Positions 46,176 through 61,542 are shown, numbered from the stretch's first letter. The stretch: 64,000 nucleotides of DNA from Paraspadella gotoi (GCA_051294375.1 CM119263.1:24904688-24968687), one strand, 5' to 3'. Notes: generated by a model from the sequence alone, not told the origin. Translations and numbers: made by a program.

Positions 46176-47025
46176 TTTGCGAGGAGGAGAGATTAGTCGA
46201 CGAGCGAGTTGAGAAACGAAGATCCAATCGGAGAATTCGAGCGGCGACTTTTTCTGCCAATCCAATCGATTAACGCTGACGGAAGATGAGAACGGAAGTC
46301 GTTTTGAAGCGAAGTGTCCAAGCGAAAAGAATTTCTTGGTCCCTTCTTTTTACAGTTTTTCCCTTGTTTTTTAATATTCTTTAATTTTTAAATTCCTTTC
46401 ACTTACTTTGTTTTTTTCCTGGTAAGTCTCTCGACCGACGATTCGAGCAGAGACACGAAACCTTTTTCTCAACGACGATAGTGATGGGAGAATGGAATCT
46501 CGTTGAGGAAACGAGGCGAGGCGGCGCTAGTGGTTCGGTGCCACCGGATTTCTACGCGAAGAACAAAAGACATCTCTGAACTTTTCTAAAAAATAAAACT
46601 CCGAATTTTTTCCTTCTTCACTTCAATTATAAATCTGCAACATAATTACCGGATTAATCATTGAATACTTTTCAATACGTTATCCCAGTATGAAAGCAAA
46701 GTTGTTAACCTACCAAAATAGCAGCAAATTTTCGGGATGATCCACGTCATGGATTTTTTTTAATCGTTCCGCAATAGCTCAACGGTAAAACCTGTAAAGA
46801 CATAACTGCACTAGGTAACGATTTAAAGATTTGCAATTTAAGGGACATTATTATTGTACTATTTTCCGCTACTACTAAGCGAGATACGCGTAGTTAAGAT
46901 AACAAGCTCGAGATTTCTTTTCGTGAAACATTATTCATTTCGTTCAATCGACAAAAGTGAACGACAAAACAAAACATTTTAGACATTTTTAGAGCAAGTG
47001 TGATTTTTTGTTCCCCTTCCATTTT
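46176..47025. other. Spacer between the channel gene and the orphan exon
   Basis: The spacer must include the 3' UTR of the DEG/ENaC-like gene (right side) and the 5' side of the orphan exon. No clear AATAAA seen on the minus strand here. Confidence 0.5.
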
Positions 47026-47252
47026 TCATTCCACTTTTGACTTCTCCTCATCCGCCTTCGTTTGTCTCCTCTTCTCTCTCCTTATTCTCCTCTCCTCCTC
47101 AGCCTTAGCTCTGGCCTCCTCTCTCTCCTTCGCCTTCTTAATCTTTTTCTTCCATTGATAGTAGAGAACGTAATGTCGGATCAGTTTGATGATGAACTCC
47201 AGAATTTCCATCAGGAACAGAATGCAGAACGCCATCAAAAAAGCCAGGATGC
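47026..47252 (-). CDS. DEG/ENaC-like exon 16 (TM2 and C-terminal tail)
   Basis: Acceptor GTCCAG|GCATCC to stop at 47026. TM2 is ILAFLMAFCILFLMEILEFI; the tail is a run of Lys/Glu/Arg heptad-like sequence (KAKEREEARAKAEEERRIRR), likely a cytoplasmic coiled coil. Confidence 0.88.
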
Positions 47253-50200
47253 CTGGACGGCGCGGATGGGAAAGCGGACGGGCCATTGCGGCCGATGGGG
47301 AAGAATGATAGTTTAGTCTGGCTTGTTAAAAAAAATGAGCCACAAACGATTTAATTGGTCCTTATCCGTTTTTTTTTATGTAACTCGCCTCCAACATATG
47401 TGAGGATGTCGATGAGAGGCCACTTAAGATGCTCGACCGTTCGAGTTGAGTCGAGGTCGTTGAAGTAGACGCTTATTTTGGTAAAGGTTTTGCGTCGAAT
47501 CTCGAAGAATTCATTGAATTCCTTCCGGTCCTTCTTTCTGAAAAAAAAAAATGGAGATTCAGTGAAATTCATTATAAAAATACACTTGTAATGTAAGTTA
47601 TTATAGTTTGACGGGTGTTATGTAGTAGTCGCACTCGATTACTTGTTATTAACAAATGTTAATAAATTAATGTACACGTTTAGAACTAAATAAATAAAAA
47701 CTTATGTCACACACAGCGACAAATGAAGTATAACTAGACAAAAGACTTTGACTTACGTTTTGGTAACTTCTTCATAAGATGTCATATTTGTTGTTTTTTT
47801 ATCTCTGGTATGCTTATACAGTTGCCAAATTTGCCAAAACGACATTTTTGAGGGGAACATGGCCTAAATGATGAGAAATAGTTCGAAGATATCCGGGTAT
47901 TAAACGGGAACGAGGTTCGTGAAGAAAACAGAAAACAGCATTCATGTACTGCAAGTCAACGACGAGGAGCAACAAAATGTCGCTACCCATAGAGTGATTT
48001 GAAAATAATAAAAACTGAAAAACTTTTGTAAAATATGTTTCAGGATATTTTTAGGTTTAAGCTGTGAAAAATGACTAAAACGTTTCATCATATAATAGTT
48101 TCTACTACAGAGTATGAAAAAGTAAAGAATTTTGACCTTTTTTCCATTTTTGATGCGGAAGATATTGAAATTATTAATAACATATTTTTGATTTTTGATT
48201 TAACTTTTTATGAAGAATCAGAATCTTTAATAAAAATTTTAAAAAATTATTTTGAAAATATATTTTTTGTTATAATTAATGATAATGTTCCCCAAACAAA
48301 ATAAGCAAAATATTTTTGTACGCCTTAATCATACTATCTCACATCTAAATATCTTTGTTTGTTCACTCAAATAAAATTTATGTTCCCCAATGCTCCACTC
48401 TACTGCCAAGTCCACAACCGAGTCACAATGCCTCTTGAGATGTTTGACTTTCACCTTCTTTATCTCTATCTCTCTCTCTCTCTCTCTCATTCACTCTCTC
48501 TTAGCTCTTTTTTATTTAATTTTTTTTTAAAGTGGTCAAAAATTTAAAAAAATATATTTTCAGCTCAAAAATATAGTTTTTTTTATATTTTGACCAACTT
48601 ATTGATATAATTTTTTAAAAAGTTTCTATTTTCTTTTTGCAACTTTTTATGAGGAATATGAATCTGTCTTCAGTAATGAAACTAAAGAGTAAAGATAAAA
48701 GAATAATAAATACAGATTAATATTTACTAAAAGTATAGTTTACAATATTCAATTGCAAAATTTTGATTCCAAACTTTCACTTAATAATCAACCTTTTCAC
48801 CTTTGTCACTTTCATGGGGAAACGAATGATACTGCACGGTGGATAACAGTAGCACGGAGTATAAGATCTTTTGTTCCTCAAGTTTCTTTGTCTTTGCATA
48901 ACGTCCTCGTTGAAATTTTGCGTTTCCTGATTAGTCGGATAAACGTTCCAAATTATTATTTTTTTCTTAATCCTTTAAATTAAGCTCTCGGTCAAAAAAA
49001 CAACGTAGACTGACCTTGTTAAAGGCAGTCAGTGTTCTAAAGGCGCACTCGTATTGGAAGCTCGTGAAACAGATTTGACTGGAGTGACCGTGTCGCACGG
49101 CGTCATCCAAAAAATCCGCGACGAGCAACTTGCCTAACGGTATTTGGAATAGGTCGTAAAGGAATTTTTTTTCATCTAATCTCAACAGGGGCGGCGAGAG
49201 AAATGGCGGGCCCCCCCACTGACCTCCTGGCCGGCTCCCGATTACCGACTTTCTGCTTTGAAAATTGCCCCAGTGCTCAAACTTCTGCCTCCAGGACTTG
49301 CAACCTGGCATTGGTGTTTTACAGACACTTTTTTTTTTAAATCACAATTATTGTGCCTCTCCTCTAGTCTGAGCGAGGGGTCTAAATTTGTTAAACCTTC
49401 TGACTAGATGAGATTTAGCGCTTATTTTTAACCATGAGCGGCAATAGAGATAAAATATAATATAATATATATAAATATATAAATTAATAATAACCCAAGT
49501 CCCAAAGAAAAGGATTATCGTGTATGCTATCACTGAAACAGTTGATTTGACTTAAATAGGGGCCCAAACTTGACCCCTAAAGTCTAAAGGGGTCCCAAGC
49601 ATGATCTAACCTGAATTTGATCAGTTAGACTTTCTGCACAGACTGAACCTTTTTTCATAATCACTCAATTCCTTCTTTTTTTCTTTTTTCGTTTTCTTTT
49701 CTTTTATTTTCTTCTTTTCTTTCCTTCTTTTTTTCTCTCTTCTCAGGGCCTGAGGCGAGGGTGTCCCCCCCTCTCGCCACCCCTGAATCTCAACAACTAA
49801 CACTGGCAGTTTTCAAGAATACGGTGAAAGAGGCAATCTTGAAGGCAATCATACTCCGAAAAAACCTCCACGTTTGGGTAAGTAATATTGAGGACTTTGT
49901 AACGCTGGGAGAGGGCAGAGGGAACATTGTTCTCATGCTCTTATCAAAAACAGTTCGTGCGAGAAGACGGCGAAATAACACCTACCATGTAGACGGGGTA
50001 CATGGGCTCATTGGGGGGAGATTGGAAAACTATCTTCCTCTCTTCGTTGGTTGCGTATTTGTCGACTGACACGCACACGTGGCAACGAGTCACGTCGCTA
50101 CAGAAATACTGAACGTCCTTGTGAAGCTGAATTTTCGTGTGAGATCCTGTGGAAGATAATTTTACAATATCACATAGACCAAGTTTGAAAAAGAGGAGGG

Positions 50201-53200
50201 AGTAAATTTGCTTGGCACCTGGAAGAGCCGCCGCTTCCGTGTAATACGTATTCTTTTCGTGAACGGCCAAGACCGTGATGCCGCTCTCCCATTGCAAAAG
50301 AGATTGTTCGATGACGGAAGAGTGAAAAACCAACTGAGCAGAGAGTATATCGGATAGTGTACAAATGAAAATTCGATTTAAATACCGATTAGCGCTCCGT
50401 TTTCAAAGGAGACAGCAAACACAAACTGTTGCCAAACCTCCAATCCGCCGTTTTCGTTGGCTTCGTCCTGACGAAAACCGGCAAGCTGATTACAAATAAA
50501 ACCTTTTGTTTTCAATCACAACATTTTCGTGGTCGATGATTTTTCGTTCTTTCTCACTTTCGTCGCGTCGTTGGCGAATTCGATGCACAGACCGTATTTG
50601 GGTACATCTACGTATCTATGTATTTTTTTTTTTTTTGGGGGGGGGGTTTTGGTTTAAATCATTTTCGGACCAAAGGATAAAAAAGGATACATGGCTAGAT
50701 TTCTTAGATCAAGTACGAAAAAACTGTTTCGTTGGCACCTGAGATAATTGAAACAGTCGATTCCATCATAGTTACAGTAAATCACTGCTTCCTTGATCGT
50801 TTCCGTGATTCGAAGTTTAGTTTCTCGGTCGAATTGAAGATAGTGATACCTTTAAACCAAAAAAAAAAAATATCCCTTTATGTAAATTTTACTTTGTAGC
50901 GAATCGATAATGAATAAAAATAATAAATAAATAATTAATTAATGTAAACCGTAAACTGACTTCAAGAGAGTGGGCACGATGGATCGGACGTTTTCTAGAG
51001 AGAGCTTTCCATCTTTAGGTCTCTTGCCTCCCTTCAGTGTGTAAATCTGACGGCAGAGTTCTTCTCCGAAAAAATCTTGGAAAAAAAAGAAATGCAAATT
51101 TTGTTAAAGAATAATTTACCATTTATAAATAAATAGCGTTATGTATTTCTAATTGTATAAAAGGTAGAAATTATAATCAGAAATAAAAAAATAATAACAA
51201 AAAGTATGACACTTTAGGTTTTTGGCATTTTACGTCGAAGTTTTACCAGTACATATCAACTTGTCCTTAACCCATTGAGAAAGTATCCAGCCTTGCGTGA
51301 GAGTGGAGAGGTATTTGAACTAAAATTGGTTTGTTTTCATTATATTAAACCTTTTTTCATTATATTAAACTTCAAGCATTATTTCTGTAGTAGGGTATTG
51401 CAATATGTTCACCCCGCCTATAAGCATGTACAATTGTGCAAGTATCCTTCGCTCGTGACCCTGTGGCTCATTGAGTAATACCCTCAGCTCATGACCATTA
51501 AGCCCCGGGATCGATCTCCAATGGTACAATTGGTACATACCCCGTGGAAAGGGTGTGAACGGCCGTATACCGCCTTGGGGGCCTGGAAAACCCCCAAACC
51601 TGGTTCCAAGCCCAGTGGCTGCTAGAGGGTGTTAAAGAAGTTGCGGACAGCACTCTTCAGCCAACTTAGCGTATTTCAGTAACCATGAAAATGATATGAT
51701 AGTGCTTTCCAATGTGATGATTAGTGTTGGGCACAAAGTATCTTCTTTTCAAAGACCAAACTACAGACTACGCTACCATTCTTTCTCTTTGCTTACCTGG
51801 TAAAATTCCTTTGGATGGCTTTTCAGGTAAGCTGCGTCCTTGATCAAAGTGCATATAAAAAGGTCATGTTAACAAAGCCCAACCGTGCTAAAAACATTGC
51901 CAATTGAAACAATTGAAAAAAAACCAAAAAACTTCGTATTCATTGTATATAAAAACGAGAAAAAACGTCATGATAGAATAAATATATATAAATACTTATG
52001 TATAAATAACCTGCAGCGTATTTTTTAATTTGGATCGGTGTATAAGACCAGACGGACAGAAACGAACGAGAGGAAACTGAAGAGGAAATTAGATTGCTTT
52101 TAACGACGATAACGATGACGACGATCACGAACTTGAGGACGGTGATCAAGTTCGTGTAGGAGTACGATCACAACATGTGATTAACGTTGAAGACGACCAT
52201 AACTGCGATCATGACATCGACGAACAAGATGGCAACGACGACAACGATAAATTCAAACCTGCAGGTAGTTTTTCTCGGTGATGATGGTTTCGCTCTCGGT
52301 GTCTTCGTTTTGATCCACCCAAAACGTCTGCGCCGACGATAGAATTGATGAGACCAGGAAGTCTGAGTGGCTAACCCCCGCACATATAGTGTGCCAATCG
52401 TGTCTAGGTCATTCATCCGTCAGTTGCCGGTGGTTTATTCGGCCCTTCATTCTATCTAACGTTACCACCAGGGATACGACGCGGGACCCATCGGGTTAGG
52501 AGAAGCAGCATTAGTCCAGTGCGCTATTAGGTCATTGATACAAGAAGTAACAGTCGTATCCAATATGTCACTACGGCCGCGTCAACAACGACAACGACAA
52601 CTCGATCTTCAACTGACGAAACAACTCACCTCGAAGATTTCTACACAGACGAAAATTCCCAGGACGAGGGAGAGGAGGAAGAGGAGGATCCAGATGACGA
52701 CGAGGGCCTTGTAGCGGCCGAAGGCGATACGTTGCGGTCCGCAGAGAGACACCTCCTGAGCCCACATCTTGGGGTTTTTGGGGTCGGTCAGGTGGAGTAG
52801 GGGGGTGGGAGGGTTGGGTGGAGCGGTCAATTATAGCTTTGCTATTCTAATTTGATTGGGCAGCGGAATCGCCAAGTCGGGTAAGTCGTTTTCATCGAAA
52901 ACCTTGGATGGGTTTCGATCACATTTTTTCGTGGTTTTTTTTTAAATTTAATTTAATTTTTCCATTTCTGAGGATCTTACTTTGAACTCCTCCTTGAAAA
53001 TGAGGCAGCAGCGATTTTTGCAACATTTTCGCTTCTTTTTCGCTTTATGTCCGTCGCCTCCGGATCACAGAGCAGAGGGGAAATATTTTTGGTATTCTTG
53101 GGTCATTATTCCTTGATTGAATGCTGCCGCATTTTTTTTTTATATCAGAATTGCGAGAACTTTAAAAACACCATGAATTCCAACGCTGACCGTTCTAGAT

Positions 53201-53307
53201 ACATAAGTTAAAACTAGCTATCGTTCGTAAATATTCACGAACTTATTTTCAGGGAATAAACGATCACCAATCAGGGAATTAATACCTGAAGACTCTGAGT
53301 CACTCAT
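47026..53307 (-). CDS. DEG/ENaC-family (degenerin-like) channel subunit, 16 exons
   Basis: Subunit of a trimeric, usually sodium-selective plasma-membrane channel. Exons, 5' to 3': 53307-53286, 53057-52981, 52767-52630, 52327-52259, 52076-52011, 51838-51797, 51075-50961, 50849-50739, 50485-50386, 50333-50219, 50146-49986, 49904-49802, 49304-49015, 47863-47757, 47537-47389, 47252-47026; about 630 residues, normal for the family. In order it shows a basic Cys-rich N-terminus, FKEEF, SLCGPQRIA (family: S-x-HG), TM1, FPLVRFC (family FP-x-V-x-x-C), a finger-type region with CNYDGIDC, GITVLAVHEK, the Cys block YDCLQDCLFHRILENCQC, ISVYFNDLD, VGG, TM2 ending LFLMEILEFIIK, and a charged coiled tail. 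Most exon phases agree. The exon 6/7 joint is one base short and exon 9 does not fit (see findings). The pore is atypical. Confidence 0.85.
47389..47537 (-). CDS. DEG/ENaC-like exon 15
   Basis: Acceptor TTTCAG|AAAG. Encodes EFFEIRRKTFTKISVYFNDL and LIDILTYVG. Ends GGAG|GCGAGT, so the following intron is GC-AG; the leftover G joins GC to complete the second Gly of VGG. Confidence 0.88.
47757..47863 (-). CDS. DEG/ENaC-like exon 14
   Basis: Acceptor TTTAG|GCCATG, donor AAAAC|GTAAGT; phases fit both neighbours. Encodes FWQIWQLYKHTRDKK and NMTSYEEVTK, in the position of the family's C-x-x-x-Y-x-x-x-x-S block but without the cysteines. Confidence 0.7.
49015..49304 (-). CDS. DEG/ENaC-like exon 13
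   Basis: 290 nt, acceptor GCCAG|GTTGCA, donor AACAAG|GTCAGT, open throughout. Encodes CKSWRQKFEHWGNFQS and later ICFTSFQYECAFRTLTAFNK. The central GSRPGGQWGGPP part is not family-like and may hide a very short intron. Confidence 0.75.
49802..49904 (-). CDS. DEG/ENaC-like exon 12 (Cys block)
   Basis: Encodes RYKVLNITYPNVEVF and YDCLQDCLFHRILENCQ, the family's Y-x-x-x-x-C-x-x-x-C pattern. Donor T|GTTAGT, completed to Cys by exon 13. Confidence 0.88.
49986..50146 (-). CDS. DEG/ENaC-like exon 11
   Basis: Split Gly codon with exon 10 (LPGSHTKI, the family's P-G-x-x-T). Encodes DVQYFCSDVTRCHVCVSVDK; donor ATG|GTAGGT. Confidence 0.82.
50219..50333 (-). CDS. DEG/ENaC-like exon 10
   Basis: Acceptor GCTCAG|TTGG, donor CCAG|GTGCCA. 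Encodes LVFHSSVIEQSLLQWESGIT and VLAVHEK, matching the G-L-x-L...G-x-x-V-x-x-H block. Confidence 0.82.
50386..50485 (-). CDS. DEG/ENaC-like exon 9 (frame uncertain)
   Basis: Acceptor AATCAG|CTTGCC (or GTCAG|GACG at 50467), donor ATCG|GTATTT. The only fully open frame encodes EVWQQFVFAVSFENGALI but does not match the phase of either neighbour. The frame that does match ends in TAA one codon before the donor. Confidence 0.55.
50739..50849 (-). CDS. DEG/ENaC-like exon 8
   Basis: Joins exon 7 through a split Lys codon (AA|G). Encodes ETIKEAVIYCNYDGIDCF, like the family's C-x-F-N-G-x-x-C block. Confidence 0.78.
50961..51075 (-). CDS. DEG/ENaC-like exon 7
   Basis: Acceptor CCAAG|ATTTTTTCGG, donor TTGAA|GTCAGT. 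Encodes FFGEELCRQIYTLKGG and LENVRSIVPTLL. One more T in the six-T run at its start would restore the frame from exon 6. Confidence 0.75.
51455..51665 (+). mobile_element. tRNA-derived SINE-like element in channel intron 6
   Basis: Box A-like GTGGCTCATTGAG at 51463-51475 and box B-like GGGATCGATCTCC at 51507-51519, 44 bp apart, as in a tRNA gene. A non-tRNA body follows. Cloverleaf pairing is poor, so a SINE rather than a functional tRNA. Confidence 0.6.
51797..51838 (-). CDS. DEG/ENaC-like exon 6
   Basis: 14 codons (DAAYLKSHPKEFYQ), donor CCAG|GTAAGC. In phase with exon 5; the joint to exon 7 is one base out. Confidence 0.65.
52011..52076 (-). CDS. DEG/ENaC-like exon 5 (FPxVxxC motif)
   Basis: 22 codons, acceptor CTTCAG|TTTCCT, donor CTGCAG|GTTATT. 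Encodes FPLVRFCPSGLIHRSKL, matching the FPAVTICN block that follows TM1 in the family. Confidence 0.8.
52259..52327 (-). CDS. DEG/ENaC-like exon 4
   Basis: 23 codons, acceptor GCGCAG|ACG, donor CTGCAG|GTTTGA, phase 0 at both ends. Encodes TFWVDQNEDTESETIITEK. Confidence 0.7.
52370..52545 (-). mobile_element. tRNA-derived SINE-like element in channel intron 3
   Basis: On the minus strand, TAGCGCACTGG (box A-like, 52526-52516) and GCGTCGTATCCC (box B-like, 52482-52471) at tRNA-like spacing, followed by unrelated sequence. Weaker than the element in intron 6. Confidence 0.5.
52630..52767 (-). CDS. DEG/ENaC-like exon 3 (CG motif and TM1)
   Basis: 46 codons ending at donor GAG|GTGAGT. Encodes SLCGPQRIAFGRYK and TM1 ALVVIWILLFLLSLVLGIF. 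The family His of the HG gating motif is Cys here. Confidence 0.85.
52981..53057 (-). CDS. DEG/ENaC-like exon 2 (basic, Cys-rich N-terminus)
   Basis: Acceptor CGGAG|GCGACG, donor CAAA|GTAAGA. Encodes HKAKKKRKCCKNRCC and LIFKEEFK; runs in phase into exon 3. Confidence 0.7.
53286..53307 (-). CDS. DEG/ENaC-like exon 1 (start codon)
   Basis: ATG plus MSDSESS, donor TCAG|GTATTA, phase 1. The leftover G joins GC of exon 2 to give Gly. The ATG has G at -3. A tiny exon, so the call rests on the phase match. Confidence 0.6.
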
Positions 53308-53569
53308 CACAGGAGCGGCTTCGCTTTTCAAAACGCAATGTTGCTTCTTAAATATTCACGTTTTTATTTTCACAATGGAAACGTTGTAAGACATTAAAAT
53401 AAGAGACAGTAATACTTCGATTATAGGATCGTCTTAATATTAATTACATAAAAGACTCGTGTATGAATGGGTTTAATTATTATTCATAAAAACTAAAAAT
53501 ACGTTCAGGAAATTAATAGTATATTTATTAAATTCTCTCCGGTTTCAAGTCATCTTTGTCAGATCTCCA

Positions 53570-53575
53570 TTTATT
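53570..53575 (-). terminator. Poly(A) signal of the decarboxylase gene
   Basis: AATAAA on the minus strand, about 38 nt beyond the stop codon at 53613. Confidence 0.6.
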
Positions 53576-53612
53576 TAGCCGCTTATTTTTCCTTTCATCT
53601 CTTCTGTCCATC

Positions 53613-54143
53613 TCAACTTCTCTTTAACTCCTCCTCCTCCTCCTCAGCTTTCAAATCCTCCGTCAACTCGCGGATGACCTTCCACGCGAAATCCACGTCT
53701 TTTTCTTTGGTCTTTTCCGCGCAGACGGCGAATCTCAGAATCAGGAGTCCCTTTACGTCCGACGAGACCAAGTGGATGCGGCCGTCGCGCTGAAAAAAAA
53801 AAAACAAACAAAACAACTCAATCTGAGAAGCATATCGATAAAATGAATTAAGCGTGATGTCAAATATTCAACGAATCATTAAATAATAATTAATCAATAA
53901 ATCGATCATTTAATCCATAAATCAATGGATCATGTAGTCAATCATTAACTCAAACATTAAATAGTACCATAATCCATTAATTCCAAAATTCACCTGAATC
54001 GCTTCTAACAGATTTTTCGTCTTGAGGTTTTGGTCGTCGTCTTTGAACCGAAAGCAGACGAGCGCCATCTCCACATCGTTGGTGATTTCGAAGTCGGTAG
54101 ACGCCGCCACCGCCGCTTCGAACCGCTTGGCCAAACCTATTTG
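53613..54143 (-). CDS. Aromatic-L-amino-acid decarboxylase-like enzyme, last two exons (5' part missing)
   Basis: PLP-dependent group II decarboxylase family, which makes dopamine, serotonin, tyramine or histamine depending on the member. Exon 54143-53994 (acceptor CCTCAG|CAAATA, 50 codons, donor ATTCAG|GTGAAT) encodes QIGLAKRFEAAVAASTDFEI and MALVCFRFK, matching the family's VCFRLK strand. Exon 53789-53613 (acceptor TTTCAG|CGCGAC, phase 0) encodes GRIHLVSSDVKGLLILRFAV and DVDFAWKVIRE, matching the IHLVP...LRFAICS and W-x-x-I signatures, then an acidic tail and stop. The Pro of IHLVP is Ser here. The catalytic lysine region should lie upstream, where the sequence dissolves into a pyrimidine tract, so substrate class cannot be told. 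The stop lies about 300 bp before the DEG/ENaC-like start on the same strand. Confidence 0.88.
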
Positions 54144-54173
54144 CTGAGGGGAGAGGAAGTAATTCGGCGGACA

Positions 54174-54290
54174 TTCTCTCTCTCTCTCTCTCTCCTCTTT
54201 CTTTCTTCTTTCTTTTGGAGTCCTTTCTTCTTATCTTGTCTTTCTTTCTTTTCTTGTCCTTTTCTTTTCTTATTCTTTCTTTCTTTTTTT
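54174..54290 (+). repeat. (CT)n to (CTTT)n transition
   Basis: A short CT array, 31 bp from the decarboxylase exon, grades into CTTT-like and then T-only sequence. Confidence 0.9.
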
Positions 54291-59769
<5,479 letters not shown>

Positions 59770-59770
<1 letters not shown>

Positions 59771-61320
59771 CCTTCCCCTTCTCTCCTCCCCTCCCTTTTT
59801 CTTCCCCCCCCCCCTCCTCCTCCTCATTCTCGCCTCCCTTTTTTCTCTTCCCTCCTTTCCCCTCCCCCCTCCTCTTTTCCCATCCCTCCTTCGCTTTCTT
59901 TTCCCTCCTTCTTCCCTTTTTCCGCCTTTTTTCTTTTCTCCCCCCCTCCCATCTTTTTTTTTTCATCTTTTCCCTTTTTCCCCCCCTTTTCTCTCTTTTC
60001 CCTCTTTTTTCCTTTTTTCCCCGCCCTTTTTTCTTCCCCTATCGCTTTTCCTTCCTTTTCTTCCTTCCTCCTTCCCTTTTTTTCCCTCTTTCTCTCTTCT
60101 CTCCCTCCCCTTCTTTTTTTCTTCCCCCTTTCCCTTCCTCCCCTCTCCTTTTTCTCCCTCCCCCCTCGCCCTCTTTTCCTTTTCCCTTTTCCTCTTCCCC
60201 CCCTTTCCTCTCCCCCCCCCCTTCTTATTTTTTTTTCCCTCCTCCCTCCCCTTCCCCTTCTTCCCCCTCCCCTTTTTTTTTTTCTTCTTTCTTTTTTTTT
60301 CTTTTTTTTCCTCCCCTTTTTCCCTTTCTTTTCCCCTCTTTCTTTTTTCCTCTTTTTTTCCCCCCTTTTCCCATCCTCCCCTTCTTCCCCCTTTTTTCTT
60401 TTTTCCCCCCCCCTCTTCTTTTTCCTTTCTCCGTTTTCTCCCCTTTTCCCCCTCCCCCCCTCCCCCCCTTCCTTTTCTTTCCCCTTTCCTCCTTTCCCCT
60501 TTTTTCATTTTCCCTCCTCTTCCCTTTTTCCTTCCTTCCCTTATTTCTTCTTTTCCCCCTCCTGTTTTCCCCTTTTTCCCCTTCCTTTCCATCTTCTCCC
60601 CCCCCCCCCTTTCATTCTTTTTTCCCCTTCTTCCTCCTTCCCCTTCCCCCCTTCCCTCTTCCCCTTCCCCTTCCCTTCTCCTTCCCCTTTCCACCCCCCC
60701 TCCCCCTTTCTCCTCCCCCCTCCCCTTTTCTCCCCCTCCTCCCCCTCCTCCTTTTCCCTCCCCCCTTCGGTTCCCTTTTCCTTTTCCCTTCTTTCCTTCC
60801 CCCCTCCTTCCCTTTCTTCCTCTCCCACTTTTCTTCCCCTCTTCCTCCTTTTTCCCTTTCCCTTTTCCCCCTCCCCTTTTTCCTTCCCCCCCCCTCCCCC
60901 TTCATTCGCTTTTTTCCCCTTTCCCCATCCCCCTTCCCCCCCCCCTCCCCCTTTCTTCTTCCCTTCCCCCCATTTTTTTCCCCCTCTCTTTTTCTTTTCC
61001 TTCCTTTCCTTCCTTTTTTCCCCCTTCTCCCTTTCCTTCCCCTTTTTTCCCCTTTTCTCTTCCCTTTCTCTCCTTCCCTTCTTCTCTTTCCCCCCCTTTC
61101 CCCCCTTCCCTTTTCTCTTTTCCTTCTTTCCTTCTCTCTCCCCTTCCACTTTTTTCCCTCTTCCCTCCCTCCCCCCTCTTCCCTTTTTTTCCTTTCCCCT
61201 CTTTCCCCCCTCCTCTTTTCTCTTTTCCTCCCCCCCCCCCCTTCTCTTTCCCCCCCCTCTCTTTTTTTCCCTTTCTTTTTCCCCGTTCCCCCCCTCCCCC
61301 CCCTTTCCCCCCTTTCCTCA
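59770..61320 (+). repeat. Mixed C/T homopyrimidine block
   Basis: About 1.55 kb that switches sharply to roughly equal C and T in runs of 2-12, with only a handful of A and G. Same caveat as the flanking tract. Confidence 0.97.
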
Positions 61321-61499
61321 TTTTTTTTTCTTTTTTTTTTCTTTATTTCTTTTTTTTTTTTTTTATATTTTTTTTTGTTTTGTTTTCTTTATTTTTTTTT
61401 TTTTTTTTTTTTTTTTTTTATTTATTTTTTTTTTTTTTTTCTTTTGTTGATTTCTTTTTTCTTTTTTTTTTTTTTTTTATTATCTTATTTTTTTTTTTT

Positions 61500-61542
<43 letters not shown>

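Noticed and set aside
46762-46800. tRNA-like word GCAATAGCTCAACGGTAAAA
   Set aside because: Resembles a tRNA D-arm region, but no matching B box or cloverleaf follows.
48071-48304. 77-codon plus-strand ORF in the intron between channel exons 13 and 14
   Set aside because: AT-rich Ile/Phe/Asn product. A diverged copy of part of it (ACTTTTTATGARGAAT) recurs near 48640 without the frame, so it is probably a repeat remnant.
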